DNA of 64,000 bases, taken from Aegilops tauschii subsp. strangulata. Its lineage: Eukaryota > Streptophyta > Magnoliopsida > Poales > Poaceae. The notes below the pieces were generated by a model that worked only from the letters and a program-made list of their open reading frames with translations, was not told the origin of the DNA and ran no database searches. Every line of letters starts with the position of its first letter. The stretch's first letter is position 1. The stretch lies in contig NC_053036.3 in NCBI RefSeq assembly GCF_002575655.3, positions 646,372,736 to 646,436,735 of the forward strand, read 5' to 3'. Made by a program: the position numbers and the translations under genes. This document shows, piece after piece, positions 1-11,500 of this stretch.

Positions 1-2051
1 TTAAGAATTTACTAGTGAACATTTATATTTGATGTATATTTTATAAAAGATTAAAGATCGTATATTAAATAGCACAAACCTTTAAAAATAGCTTACAAAA
101 AATAGAAATACATCCAATCCTTCGAGTGTCGAAGTCTTCTTCCACCTGCAGCCATCGACGACATGCCGTGAACAAAGCTCGTTGTCTCCTCCGGGCCTCT
201 GTCTCAGCGAAGTAAACTTTTTTAAGCACGGGAGCATGTAGATTCAATGACCAGGAGATGCTCCGCCTTAGCGTCACACCTTCGCGTCCAGGAGCTACTT
301 CGCCACCCTGACCCTGCAATCTAACTGTCGTAGATGCACCCTGCCGGCCCGTTGCATCCAGGAGCTGCTCTACCTCCATGCCGCTCCCTGTTGTAGCTGA
401 TTTGGGGGTGCATGACACGCGCGAGGTCGTTATTGACTGCTCAGGCCAATGAGCTCATGGGGCTCGGCCACACTGTCATAGTCGACCTTGCTATCGACCC
501 TACCCGCTCGTCCTCCTGCCTGCGTCCCATCCCCCTCCCTCATTGTGACGCCTTCCTCCCGTCATCGTTGCCCTCCATCGACCAGATGTGGTCACTATTC
601 TTTGGATTTTTCCCAGGAATCTGATTGTTTCCTTTTCTCTGTGTGAGGGTTATTCTGAGTACGACGGAAAATGTAGTTTATTATAGCCAATTCAAAACAT
701 GTGTGTCTAGTTTTGGGTCTTCTGTAGAAGCGGGAACAAAATTTCACTACCAAAATCTTCTCTCTCCTCTACCTAAAATGGACCTGAGTAGCCAAAATTT
801 AGGTCTGCTATTGCAAATGCTCATGGGAGGGGGGTGGGGTGGGGGCAGGGCCTTACTGGTTCCTCTAACCCCGCCATTTCAGTAGAACATTAATGAAATG
901 TTGGAAAGAGCAACAAATGTAGTGGCATATTGCAAAGGTCATGGTACCTGTAAAACTTTAGTTGTAAAACATCATAGAACAAAATAAAAATATCAAGGAG
1001 GTTGCTGGCAACTTTCCCTGAACGGTCCGCAAGTGCACAACCCATCCTTGTCGAAACACTAACGCCGTTGGAGGGAGATTGTTGTTCGCTTTCCTGCTCA
1101 TTTCCATGCCCCCACCTCGTTGAAACGTCACAATGGTGATACCGTCATAGACGGTAGATATTAGAGAGGAGGATGGATAAACCGTGTTGTCTTGTCACAA
1201 AAAGAGTTTTGGTCGGTGTACTAATAAAGGACGGTGTGTTTCTCCCTTTTTTGGTCCATCCACATAATGATTGAAATTTTTATCCGTCCACACATAAATT
1301 TCCACACTCTATTGTTATTCACCGTTCGATCTAGTTGAGCGGGCTTCCTCTGATCGTTTGTATGAACTAGGCAAGTGGTCAAAGTTATGGCCCAATCAAC
1401 GCGTGGCTGGGCTTCCTGGGCCTGCCTGTTTGATCGATTGAGCCGGCTTGAATAAGGTAGAAAAAATTGTCGGAAAGGGGAATCAAACTCAGGACCATGT
1501 AGCAAGGCGAACCTAGCGCAACCAACTAACCTAGTACTTCTTTGTGGTTAAAAACAGAAAGAGAATGTAATTTCTTATATTTAGGTAAGAATTTCATGTG
1601 TCTTCAGCAACTTATTTCATATCAACAAGTCAAAAGATCTGCGATCTTATGTTTGTTTTGCTAAAGCATTGACAACGTTATTATATATGTATATATACTA
1701 AAAAGCATGATATGACAAGACTAAAATATTTTTTTGCGAGGAATGACAAAAATAAAATAAACAGTGGGTGGATATTTTTAGAGATTTAGACTAACACAAT
1801 TACACATTAATTAAAACAAAATATTTCACACAACATAACTTATAAGTTACAGTTGCTAAAAGTTGGACATATTTACATAATAGTTGCAAATACGCAAGTT
1901 CTTCAACATTTTAATAAACCGGCATAACATATAGCACGCCTCGGCAACATAGCCCTCTACACGGGGTTAACTTATCCCTACAACATGAGATCTATCTTGT
2001 TCGTGACAATGAGGGACCAAGCAACAACGACTTCGACCCTAGAGTTGCCTA
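1..2051. other. Intergenic stretch, no supported gene
   Basis: AT-rich sequence with short open frames only; none shows a recognisable domain, splice pattern or promoter. The stretch about 1330-1530 reads like a worn transposable-element remnant, but I could not assign it. The rest lies downstream (3') of the minus-strand DUF6598 gene. Confidence 0.5.
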
Positions 2052-3542
2052 CTAAACATGAACCCTTGCTTGTTTGGCAGTGTTCGAGTGTGCTTGTATG
2101 ATAACTTTCATTGTTGATTGTAATTCGGCTGACACAACATTCCTTGACAGACGAAAGTACCCGTCTGATCCCACGGGGATTTCATCATGACGACAATTAA
2201 GCAACACAACTTCCCAAGGTGAGGGATCCTCTGCATCAGCAGAGAAGGAGCAAGAAACTCGGCATCCACATTGGAAAGGCCAACCCTCTTCAACAACTCG
2301 AACACCGACGACAGTTGCCTGGATTGCTCTACGAAGCTGTTCAAGGGTTAACCGTGCCGCACAACAATATCCGTTGAATAGAGGGGTGGTATCCCTCGCA
2401 GACCCGTAATTGTAGCTGCAAGTGAGCGATGCTTTCTCTTGACGCTGATCCGCTCCACGGTACCTTATTTTCAGCTCAACTTCAAACATAACACGGTCCA
2501 CAGCCACGATTGCGCGAGACGGGCCAGTCCAGCGCAAATAAGGATCCGGGAAGCATCATCGTCATCATTAACATTACTATAACTAATTGGATCAGGAAAA
2601 TTAAGGAGAATGAAGAGAAAGTTTAGTAGTATTTATAGTACATACCTCTTTGGTGACTAGTTGGTAGTTATGCCTGGAGCGGTAGAAGAGAATGTCGCGG
2701 TTGTGGTCGACGGCGTCCCTGGCAGCGACCACGCCGTACACGTGGAGCGGCCAGCTCAAGTTGACGTTGAGATTAACAATTTCCAAGGAGTATATCTGCA
2801 AGGCGTGGCTGGCGGTAGCAGAGTAGTTGGAAAAACCAGGCGTGGAGGGCGTGAATAGCATAGGGCTCAACGTGGCTGCCAAAATCAAATCAAACAAATG
2901 TACACCAAATTAATTATGCCAAGTGTACAACGTCTAAAAATCTATCTAGCTTGAATGAATTACTACCAAAGCAAGCCATGTATATAGATGGTAAAAGTTT
3001 TTGCACATAGAAGGAGAAGAAGAGCACAGACTTATGTCATAGAAGGAACTGACACGGTATTGATGTTGGTCGTAAAAAGAAGCTCCATCCTCCTCCTTGG
3101 CGAGTCCAGACGATCCAGACCTGGCCATATATTGGGAGATGCTCAGGGATGCGCGGGACATGAGGTACAGCGTCTTGATCTTCTCCGGGGAGACGCCGGT
3201 GGTAGCGGTGCTGTCAGCGCCGAGCTCCCTCAGAATAGACGCCAGAGACTCGATCCGGCGGCGCATGTCGTCCGACTCGCTTAGGAGGAGGCCGAGGGCC
3301 TCGTCGCGGTTGCCGACGAGGTAGGGCAGGCTCACCTTGTGCAAGGTGGTTGTGGATGGGTCGACCAGCTGCGGCGGCGCGTGGATCGTTGACGTCGAGT
3401 TGGAGCTCAGGTAGGCCTTCTTTCCGGCGAACGTGGATAGGCCGCGGGAGGTGACCTCCTTCCTCAGGGACTCCGTCTCCCTCCTCAGGAGCTCGCGGTG
3501 GCGACAAAGAGCGTCGAGCAGGTGCGTGCTGTTCTCCGCCAT
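2052..3542 (-). CDS. DUF6598-family protein gene (three exons)
   Basis: Minus-strand host gene. Exon 1 starts with ATG at 3542 (MAENSTHLLDALCRHRELL, a charged coiled-coil-like start) and reads to about 3060. Exon 2, about 2880-2646, follows a TTGGCAG acceptor, carries LQIYSLEIVNLNVNLSWPLH and GVVAARDAVDHNRDILFYRS, and ends at a GAG|GTATG donor. Exon 3, about 2548-2052, carries DPYLRWTGPSRAIVAVD, then beta-rich sequence with FNGYC, and stops at 2052-2054. The YGVVAARD and LTGPSRAIV-type blocks are typical of the grass-specific DUF6598 family, whose biochemical role is unknown. Oddity: just upstream of DPYLRW in frame there is a TGA, and no AG acceptor lies between it and the coding block, so the exon 2-3 junction is not clean. 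The gene may be mis-spliced or a recent pseudogene. Family call fairly sure; exon edges approximate. Confidence 0.72.
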
Positions 3543-3794
3543 CGCCGGGGTCTCGTGCGTGGCGGCGGCGGCGGCGAGAAAGTCAGAAAGATGAGCGGAC
3601 GCGTGTGGCCTCCCTTCCTTAACTTATTGGGATCGGTGAAGGTAAGTCATCAGTCCATGACCGCCCCAGATTCCTCGTCCATCTCCTTGCCAGATTCCCC
3701 CTCAAAAAAAAAAAATCCCTTCCCAGATTACCCTCAAAGAAAAAAAAAATCTCCTACTCAGATTTTGCTTTGTCAACGGAGAGAAAGTGCTGCT
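3543..3794. promoter_or_regulatory. Short 5' flank of the DUF6598 gene, next to the LINE
   Basis: Only about 250 bp separate the DUF6598 start codon from the 3' end of the LINE. It holds GGCGGC repeats just upstream of the ATG and A-runs at 3704-3750. I see no clear TATA box. Any farther promoter sequence is now beyond the nested insertions, past the window edge. Confidence 0.4.
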
Positions 3795-4451
3795 TTTAAA
3801 AAAAGGTAAACCCAACTTTATTGATCTTGAAATAAGCTTTCGTCCCGCTTTATAAATAATAAAGCATCAGTCCATACACATAACATCCACACACCGAACC
3901 AAAGGACGCCTGGGCAACAAAACACAATCATGCAAAAAAAACAAGAGAGAAATGAGAAAAAAAGGCCACCTACTGGCTGCCGACAAGCGGCCCCTACGAA
4001 GATGAGAGACGGTGCACTGTAGCCAGAAGCGCATCTAGCATGATCGCAAGACGGTCACGGTCACGTTGCCTAGAGAGCAGTGGCTAGTGCTGCAGAAAAG
4101 CAAGGAATTTGAAGGAGTCAGACGCTTACCTCGGGAATATCCGCTCAATCACCATTTTATTACACATCGTCCAAAGAGTCCATGACATTGCCGGAAAGAT
4201 AAGCCAAAACAAATGAGGATGTCGCCGAGGGTGGGGTAGCCCTGCCCTGGAGGAATTCCGCGAGGTCTAGGGCCTCTCAGTCGGGGCCCAGTGCTTCGTG
4301 GACGAACGTCCATAGGACCCAAGCCGCCATACAAGAGATTATGATGTGAGTCCCAGTCTCCCGGTACCGCACATAAAGGGCACATGCCATCACCCGAGCC
4401 ATGCCACTTGAGCACCTCAGTCCCCGAAGGGATGCGGTCTCAAAGTTGTTG
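3795..4451 (-). mobile_element. LINE fragment 1: 3' end of ORF2 (zf-RVT) and 3' UTR
   Basis: Minus-strand 3' part of a grass LINE. The frame at 4149-4415 reads LKWHGSGDGMCPLCAVPGDW, the zinc-binding region after the reverse transcriptase of plant LINEs (zf-RVT); its downstream cysteines and histidines are lost or shifted. The 3' UTR continues to about 3795 and includes AATAAAGTTGGGTTTACC. No clear poly(A)/poly(T) tail is seen. The fragment is cut at 4451 by the outer CACTA element; the rest of the LINE resumes at 50187. Confidence 0.75.
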
Positions 4452-4660
4452 CACTAGTAGAAAAAGGCCCATTTGTCCCGGTTCATAAGGCCCATCTGTC
4501 CCGGTTGGGGAACCGGGACTAAAGGGTGGTTACTAATGCCCTAGGCCTTTAGTCCTGGTTCTTATACAAACTGGGACAGATGGGCCTCCACGTGGCCGCT
4601 CCGGCGAGCCCAGGCAGGAGCTACCAACCGGGACCAATAAGCTTCCACGCGTCAGCATTT
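4452..4660. repeat. Left subterminal repeats of outer CACTA
   Basis: Several copies of GTCCCGGTT and AACCGGGACTAA in both orientations directly inside the left TIR. In CACTA elements such subterminal motifs bind the TNPA-like protein. Confidence 0.8.
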
Positions 4661-5125
4661 TAGCGGCTGTTTTTTTTTGAAAGGAGGTGGTTTAGGGGTT
4701 TTGGGGGTTAATTTAGGTTGGTATAGGTAGCTAATAGAGAGATGTGTCCTGTCTTATCTTCGTGCTACTGCTACTGCTATGCCTAAACATGACCTAGATT
4801 GAAGTGAGGCAACATGTGGTGCATGTCAAAATTAATACTAATCCTAACTTGATCAAGTTTGGATTGTACTACTTTCGACATGCACCACATGCATGTTGCC
4901 TTCACTTCAATCCAATCCATATTTATTTCATCCACAGATATATAATAACTCTTCATGCTCGCATCATGCATCATCATAATAACAAGTCCTACTAATCATC
5001 ATCATACAACTTCTACTCGTTATTAATAACAAGTCATACGATCATCATCCTGATAGTCATCGAACCAACCCTACTTTGTTCTTAGCACATGATCATCAGT
5101 ATTAGGTAGGACCTAAATACCCTCT
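4661..5125. other. Outer-CACTA non-coding stretch with a foldback at 4797-4912
   Basis: No coding evidence. An imperfect inverted repeat pairs 4797-4830 (GATTGAAGTGAGGCAACATG...) with 4873-4912 (...CATGTTGCCTTCACTTCAATC) around a loop of about 42 nt, giving a hairpin with few bulges. The rest is AT-rich with repeated CATCATCATA-like runs. Confidence 0.6.
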
Positions 5126-6342
5126 TTAAGGTAAAATAGCATAAAACAATATAGACCTTGACTCTCCATTATGGAGAATGGAGATCATCCTGTCTCCAAT
5201 TCTTGCGCTTCGCTTCCTTTTGCTTCCAAGAACCTCCTTACGACTGTCCATACATTTTTTCCATTTATTGATTAGCATGTCTCCACTTCTTTGAGAAATC
5301 CGGTATGGACAGTTGAGATTCGTAGGATGACCTGGATATATGTTCAAAACACGAAAGCTGCCATTCTGATACATCAAATGAGGCACACAATCCTCTGGGA
5401 TTCTCTGTTGAAAAACATAGTAATAACTTCATAGTTAGCAATGATGTACTAGTTTTAGAAGTATGCAAAAGATGCACGGATGTCGTAATAGTAAAATATC
5501 TTAGCAGGGTATCTCCATGGTAGTTACCGTAGTTCAACACATGCACTAGTGGCACGTATTGACCATAATGTCGAGGAGTTTGATTGTAGATATTGTAATT
5601 CTCAATATCAGTACAAAATCCGACCAGATGATTTTTCTCCTGATAAGTTAATTCGGAGCCATCGGTGTAGTGGGTTTTGTCTACCATGTTCCGCACATTG
5701 TTTGAACAATCAAAATAAGCTGTGAATAGAAATAAGTTGTCAACTATTTTGAAATAAACAATATAAATTAGCTAATAACTATGTTTGAGAAACTCACATA
5801 GCGGTAGAGCTGGAGGCGTATCAACAAGGACCCAAATGTCCATATTGTCTTGCTCGATTTCAGGATCACCAAGATCCATGGTGACAAGCATACCCTCATC
5901 AAAACCATACATCTTGCAAAATGCTTCCCAATTTTTGCAACCAAAATGGGTTACGCTTTCAGCATTATATAGATTTACTTCAAAATCCACATCATGATGG
6001 GTCCTTAGGTGAATTTTCTTTGTTTCAAAATTTTCATGGTCTTCAAAATCCATCCTCTCCAAGACATAGCATCTTGCATGGCATGGGATAAGCCATACTC
6101 GAATTGTAAAAGATGAAAATTACACATTGAAATAGTTTAAGTCATGCTTAATTACGAAAAAAAACACTTGTCGCCGTTGCGTACCATTTCAACATCGAAG
6201 GTCTCCTCGAGCTTAATGCTGAAGCGCCGATCATCGTCCAGGTGAGGCCTGTCGCACAAACCTCAATCGTCGTGGCACCACCCGCACTCCCCCGGGAGAC
6301 TTTCGTCGTCCGATGATGACATTTCCTACGTTCATAATTCAA
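5126..6342 (-). pseudogene. CACTA accessory gene, B3-like fragment (several exons)
   Basis: Minus-strand exon blocks: 6342-6165 (ends RRFSIKLEETFDVEMVRNGD, in a different frame from the nearest ATG frame), about 6110-5772 (CYVLERMDFEDHENFE..., then THFGCKNWEAFCKMYGFDEG and MLVTMDLGDPEIEQDNMDIW), about 5745-5530 (TYQEKNHLVGFC, NQTPRHYGQYVPLVHVLNYG) and about 5400-5126 (VPHLMYQNGSFRVLN, CPYRISQRSGDML). The pattern of two related beta-rich blocks with GFDEGMLVTMDLG is what I associate with a B3-like DNA-binding pseudobarrel protein carried by Triticeae CACTA elements; that fold is an inference. The 5' part of this gene probably continues across the inner CACTA insertion into 44480-46560. Confidence 0.55.
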
Positions 6343-6429
6343 AGATTAAACTTGTACAATTAAATATATGTACTACAAAAACTAAATTAGATCATTATTA
6401 TTCATCACGGGTTGACTATCGGTTTGTCG

Positions 6430-6725
6430 AGTCTTTTCTTGAAAACTCTCAGCTCACGTGGTGTATACATTCGACCATTGGTGATGGTCTCTCCTCCATT
6501 TGTCCCCGAGTGCATTACACCAAAATGTCTAGCACACGGGAACGAAGGAGAAGCGACCCCCACGACAACAGTCGGGATTCTTCGTCCTCTCATATATATA
6601 TGGTGGAACTCTCCCTCACTGATTCCTCTCTGACATTTGCGACCGTCGGTGATGGTAGCTCCTCCTTTCGTTCCCGAGTGCATTACACCAAATTGTCTAG
6701 CACACGGGAACGAAGGAGAAGCTAC
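6430..6725. repeat. Tandem repeat in outer CACTA, target of the inner CACTA
   Basis: Two units, about 6480-6595 and 6645-6725, share GTGCATTACACCAAA, GTCTAGCACACGGGAACGAA and GGAGAAGC. The second unit breaks off at GAAGCTAC (6725), where the inner CACTA begins, and resumes at 44480 with CCCCACGACAAGAGTCGGGA, matching ACCCCCACGACAACAGTCGG of the first unit (6560-6580). Confidence 0.85.
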
Positions 6726-7700
6726 CACTACAAAAAAATACACTTCCGTGATGATACGTGTTTGTCACAGTAGGTCGCGTTTTTTGTCATGCATGTACAT
6801 CCATGACAAATTTATGACAGAAGCAAGATAGTCATACCTGTGCTGTCGTAGAAGTGTACCATGACATTACCAAAATTATCATCATGGAAGTGTCCACTTC
6901 CATGACGATAAATCGCGCGTCACAGAAGTGCTTTCGTCAAGGGTGACCGACACGTGGCATCTACCGTAACGGAACGTCGTTAAGCTATCGGGTCGGGTTT
7001 TGGATTCGATAACCCGTTAACAGCCCCGACCAATGGGGATTTTCCACGTGTAAAATCATCATTGGCTGGAGGAAACACGTGTCGGCTCACCATTGGGACA
7101 GATGTCATCCGCTCATTGGACCGAAGGCGCCTATGATACGGCGAAACGTGGCACGGCCCAACAGAGGCCCATTCCTGTGAAAAGGCCGGCCCGTTTGACT
7201 TGGTCAAAAGGTGGCGGGCCGGCCCACGGAAAGCCTATTAACGGCCTGTTCGCATATAGCCCATTTACAGCCCGCTAACCCAGGGCCCATTACGCCCTAT
7301 CCGAATTAGGCCCAGTAGCGTCATCTGGGCCGTCCAATATGATTCAGCCCGTTTTAACTTCCGGCCCATGTGTGGCCCATGACTTCTTTCGGCCCATATG
7401 AGGACCTTTGTAACTCTTGGCCCATTAACGGCTCGTGGTGAAACTGGCCCGTAATGAACAATGTATCACTTTATACCCATTAACGGCCCGTTATTCCATT
7501 GGGCCGTTTCCAGCCCAAGTTATCTTTCGGCCTTCTGAGGGCCCATTGATTCTTGGGCTCATTTGCAGCATTCGGTTACATATGACCCGTTACTGCCATT
7601 TTCTGCTTGTGGGCCAAATTCAGCCCGTCGTTACAGTCGGCCCGTTTGCGGACCGTTAATACGTTGGGCCGTTTTCATGTCAAAAAAAACCCGTTGGGCT
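6726..7700. repeat. Left subterminal region of inner CACTA
   Basis: Repeated TGTCA/TGACA and CATGAC motifs near the end (6726-6930), then many GGCCCATT, GGCCCGTT and TAACGGCCCGT motifs (7140-7700). No gene; short frames here are repeat by-products. Confidence 0.75.
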
Positions 7701-7774
7701 GTTTTCATAGAGTTATCAAATACGGCCTATTAACGGCACGTTATGGTCCATGAATAGTACGGCCCATGATTGGC

Positions 7775-8000
7775 GAAATGATGATACGCCCCGTAGAAGG
7801 CCCATGGATCCTACGGCCCGTATGAGGCCCATGGATAGTACGGCCCATAGAAGGCCCATGGATCGTACGGCCCGTAGAAGGCCCATGGACCCTACGGCCC
7901 ATAGAAGGCCCATGGACCCTAAGGCCCGTATAGAAGGCTGATGGATCCTACGGCCGTACGAAGGCGCATGGATCATACGGCCTGTAGGAGGCCCATGGTT
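7775..8000. repeat. Tandem minisatellite, about 27-bp unit
   Basis: About eight units built on GGCCCATGGATCCTACGGCC with CGTAGAA spacers; units alternate CCGTAGAAGG and CCATAGAAGG. The array sits at the inner edge of the left subterminal region. An open frame across it on each strand is an effect of the repeat. Confidence 0.85.
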
Positions 8001-8154
8001 ACAACAGTCTGTGTGTTGCCACGATTATTTTGGCCTAGTTACCAAAAAATAGGCTATTGTGGCCACTAGAAAAAAAACAGAAAAATAACTGCAGTGACTA
8101 CAAGCAAACAACTAAATAAGACAATAAGGAAATAAATAAGCAAGCAATTAACGC

Positions 8155-8290
8155 TAGCCTATTAACGCTATTGCACATATTACATCCACTGGGCATTAAA
8201 GTTCGCCGCCAGTGCAAATATAGGGAGCAAAGCAGCACATTACATACACTGGCCGTCAAAATTGGCCACCAGTGCAAATAAACGCGACAG
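8155..8290. repeat. Two-copy repeat in the 3' region of the TNPA-like gene
   Basis: ATTACATCCACTGGGC...CCAGTGCAAATA at 8170-8220 recurs as ATTACATACACTGGCC...CCAGTGCAAATA at about 8240-8280. Each unit has an internal inverted repeat, CACTGG/CCAGTG, allowing a hairpin. It lies just 3' of the minus-strand gene and could be part of its 3' UTR. Confidence 0.6.
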
Positions 8291-9315
8291 CAAAACAAGA
8301 GCATAACTGAAACAACTTCAGAAGAGCTCAAGAAACGTTATCCTGGGTATCCAGCATGCTGGCAATAAGCTTAGCAAGCTGATTAGCTTTGTCCTATTTG
8401 GCGCTAAAATCCTCCAACGCTTGCTGTTGCACCAGAAATTATGCATCTGAATGCTCCAGGGACTTCCGCAGTCCTTCCGCTTCTTGTCGCAGCATAGCTG
8501 ATCGATTGCTTCCAGCTTGTAGTTGAGACTCAAGAAACCGAACTGATTCAGACAGTGAGTTTGAATAGCTTGTGCAAGCGGTAGTGGCCAGTAACTCGAA
8601 CACTAAACCAAGACAGGACTTTGGGGTTGTCTCGCTGTCTTCAAGATAGTCTTCCTTAGCTGTTTTATCAGCTTTGTTGGAGACCAACAAGGATGTGTCA
8701 CTATCCTGAACCTTATCTGCATTACTTCCTTTACCATTGCTTAATAAGGCACTCTTCCCCAGTATTCTGTCAGTATTCTAAAAGAAGAAACAAGCAGACA
8801 CATAACAAGTTTAGCATGTACTAGTATATGAAACTCATTTCGGTGAACCAGTTCATTAGTAAGGTGGACAGGATTAAACTACCAAGTCTTCTATTGCCAA
8901 GTACTAGTACATAATAAAAGTATCAAACAAACATATATCTATGTCCTATGGTCACTGCATTGTCTTGCCAAATGAAAATAGAGACACGGTTCAAATCATA
9001 TCAGTTCAAGACAAAGCAGCAGTGAAAGAATACAAAGCGTGGGAAACTACACGGCACAACAAGATTTCAGATGGGTACCACGGGTCTACATGTACAACAA
9101 CACTATTGGCTCTGTTGTGATGCTAGTAATGTGCATGATATGAAAGTCAACTGTATACACAATTAAAATTGAAATCAACAAAGCTATTGATAAGAGCAAA
9201 CCTGTTAAAGAAACAGGCGTGAACATACCTGCTGTGCCATTGGAGTTTCGATTGGATCCTTCAATTTAAAAATAAGTTTGTATGAGTAAATACAGTGATA
9301 CAAGAGCAAAGCAAT

Positions 9316-9469
9316 CATAGTTAAAAAAGGCGCGCCTAAGCGAGCGCTTAAGCGCGCCTAGGCTCTAGGCGTTGGCAAAACGCATTGCGCATAAGCGTGC
9401 GCTTTGGTCAATAAAGCGCAAGGCGGTGGCAAAACGCATAATTAACGCCTAGCGCTTTTTTGAACTATG
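9316..9469. mobile_element. hAT-like MITE, 154 bp
   Basis: Ends are CATAGTTAAAAAAGGCGC and its near-inverse GCGCTTTTTTGAACTATG. The interior is a chain of GCGCCTA/TAAGCG motifs. Flanking 8-mers AAAGCAAT (9308-9315) and ATAGCAAT (9470-9477) match at seven positions, fitting an 8-bp hAT target duplication. It sits in an intron of the TNPA-like gene. Superfamily assignment is inferred from duplication length only. Confidence 0.65.
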
Positions 9470-10783
9470 ATAGCAATGGAATCTTAAATTAGAACAGTTG
9501 TTCTTCAGGTTTAGGCACTTGTTCTACATGAACAGAGTACATTAAGACACAAGAATATAATACTTAAAAATAGAAAATGAGCTCATAGACCTTACCACAT
9601 TTTGGTTCGGGACCAGTACAGAACAAGGCGTTCCCAGTCATCGTCCAGTAAATGTGTCTCAGGAGAACGTAAGGGAATTTGATGAGTTTCTTTGCCGGTG
9701 AAGTACGTTTCTTCAGGTAATTCCGATACTGCCACCAAGCATTCTTGAAGATAGCAGAGGTATTAGCACAGGTTACCTCATCCTGAGTTTCCAAATCAGT
9801 CCTTCTCTATAGAGAAAATGGGAAAATTTGCTGTATTATAACCATCATGGAGGTAGGATGTATGGGATGAAGCAAAGTAATTGCCATGAATAACATTACT
9901 TACACATAACTCCTGGACAAACACCTGCAACTGGCATTTTCCTTCATCTTCAGTATAATATTTCCAAGATGGGAAGATACGCACATACGATTTAACAACA
10001 TCAAATGCGATAGATGCTAAACTACGACTAGCTGGTTGTGCTTCCTCCACAGGAATAAACGTACTAACTAGTGGAGTTGGGATTCGCCGTGATAGTACTG
10101 GCCCTTTGGGCACTGGAGCTGCCTTACTAACTGCTCTTGTTTGGGAGCTCTGTGGTGGAGATGGTGCTGTGTCAACAGGAACTGGGTTACTATCGGCTGG
10201 GGTTGGGTTTAGATTGGGTGAAGCTGGTTCTCTGTCCATCGCAGTAGGGGTACAATCTGCGAGAGTTTGGGTTATGTGTGGTAGGGCTGGTTCTTGTGCA
10301 TGTACAACCCGGGTGCTATCTCCACCAAGAGGTAGCACTGTTTTATTTGAAGACCGTGTTTTTAGTCCGCTAGATACTGGCATCACCCGCTCCACTTCAA
10401 ATGGCTGATAAACAGGAAACATAGTTGAATGTACATACATTGTATGAGAGATAGATGCAATAGATAGTGTGGAAAAAAGAGGGCATGAAATAGTTGACAT
10501 GTATATTGTTTAACTAAAACGGATAGCATGACATAATTTCACATCTATGATGTCTATCTAAACTGGATAGCATAGCATAACATAATTCAAAGATATGATG
10601 AATAACTAAACAGGATCGCATGACATAATTCACCTACATGTTATCTAAGTAATCAGGATCGCATCATTTAATTCACATATGTGATTTATATGCTAAACAG
10701 AGGGCATTCGATATGATGTCTGAACTAAGAACATGGTGTTGAATATTGTGTATATGATGTCTAAACTATGCAATGCAAGACAC

Positions 10784-11500
10784 CATATGCATGATATTAG
10801 CAGTATAACCGTGCCAAGTTAGAGCATACACCTCAGTGGGGGAATATGACTGGTCATCTGTCTCTGAATCCATCTCTGAGGAGCTATCGGGACCCAACAA
10901 GAGATCTGCTTCGACAGGTAGCACTGTCTGCTCTGAAGGCCTTGTTTTCACTCCAGATTTTTCCATCTCCCACCCAAATGGCTGATTCACAGGAAGAGTA
11001 GTTTAATGTACAAACATTGTCGACAAATGGAAATGTAATGAAGAAAAGGATGGGCAAGATATCATTCAAATATATGATGCCTGGTTAAACAGGATGGCAT
11101 TGCACATTTCACATATATTATGGCTGGCTAAAAGACATGAGACTGTATAATTCCCATATATGATATAGAAACTAAACATGTGGCATTACAGAACATGTCT
11201 AAACTAAGCAGATGACATATATGATGTCAAAAGTAGGCACTGCATGGCAACATATGCATGATATGACTAACATCATCATGCCAAGGTAGAGCAAACACCT
11301 TGGGGGGTAAATAGGAGTGGTCAGCGGCGTCTGAATCTGCCTCAGAACAGATATCTTCCTCTGGATTACAATCTGGAGAGGCGTGTGGAGGGTTTGCCAT
11401 TGAACCCACCATGGAGCGATGTCTGCATGACATTGTATTGCTGCGTAAAACTCTTCTCTTTTTCTCTACATGTTCAGCATGACTGTGTACAATATCTGAC
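10784..11500. repeat. Tandem duplication, about 467-bp period
   Basis: CATATGCATGATAT begins at 10784 and again at 11251. Both copies then run through similar sequence, including GCCAAG(T/G)TAGAGCA, an acidic exon (SETDDQSYSPTEVYALTWH versus SDAADHSYLPPKVFALPWH on the minus strand) and a TVLP/TMSC block. A third, more distant exon copy is at 10320-10410 (SNKTVLPLGGDS). Confidence 0.7.

Noticed and set aside
65..418. 117-codon minus-strand frame near the left edge
   Set aside because: No recognisable motif, poor start context and no supporting promoter or splice signal.
1221..1505. Minus-strand frame and nearby tRNA-like phrase GGGAATCAAACTCAGGACC
   Set aside because: The phrase resembles a tRNA T-loop fragment, but no cloverleaf can be built around it; it is a common remnant in grass repeats.
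7775..8000. CRISPR-like or coding minisatellite
   Set aside because: 27-bp units are contiguous without spacers and belong to a CACTA subterminal region.
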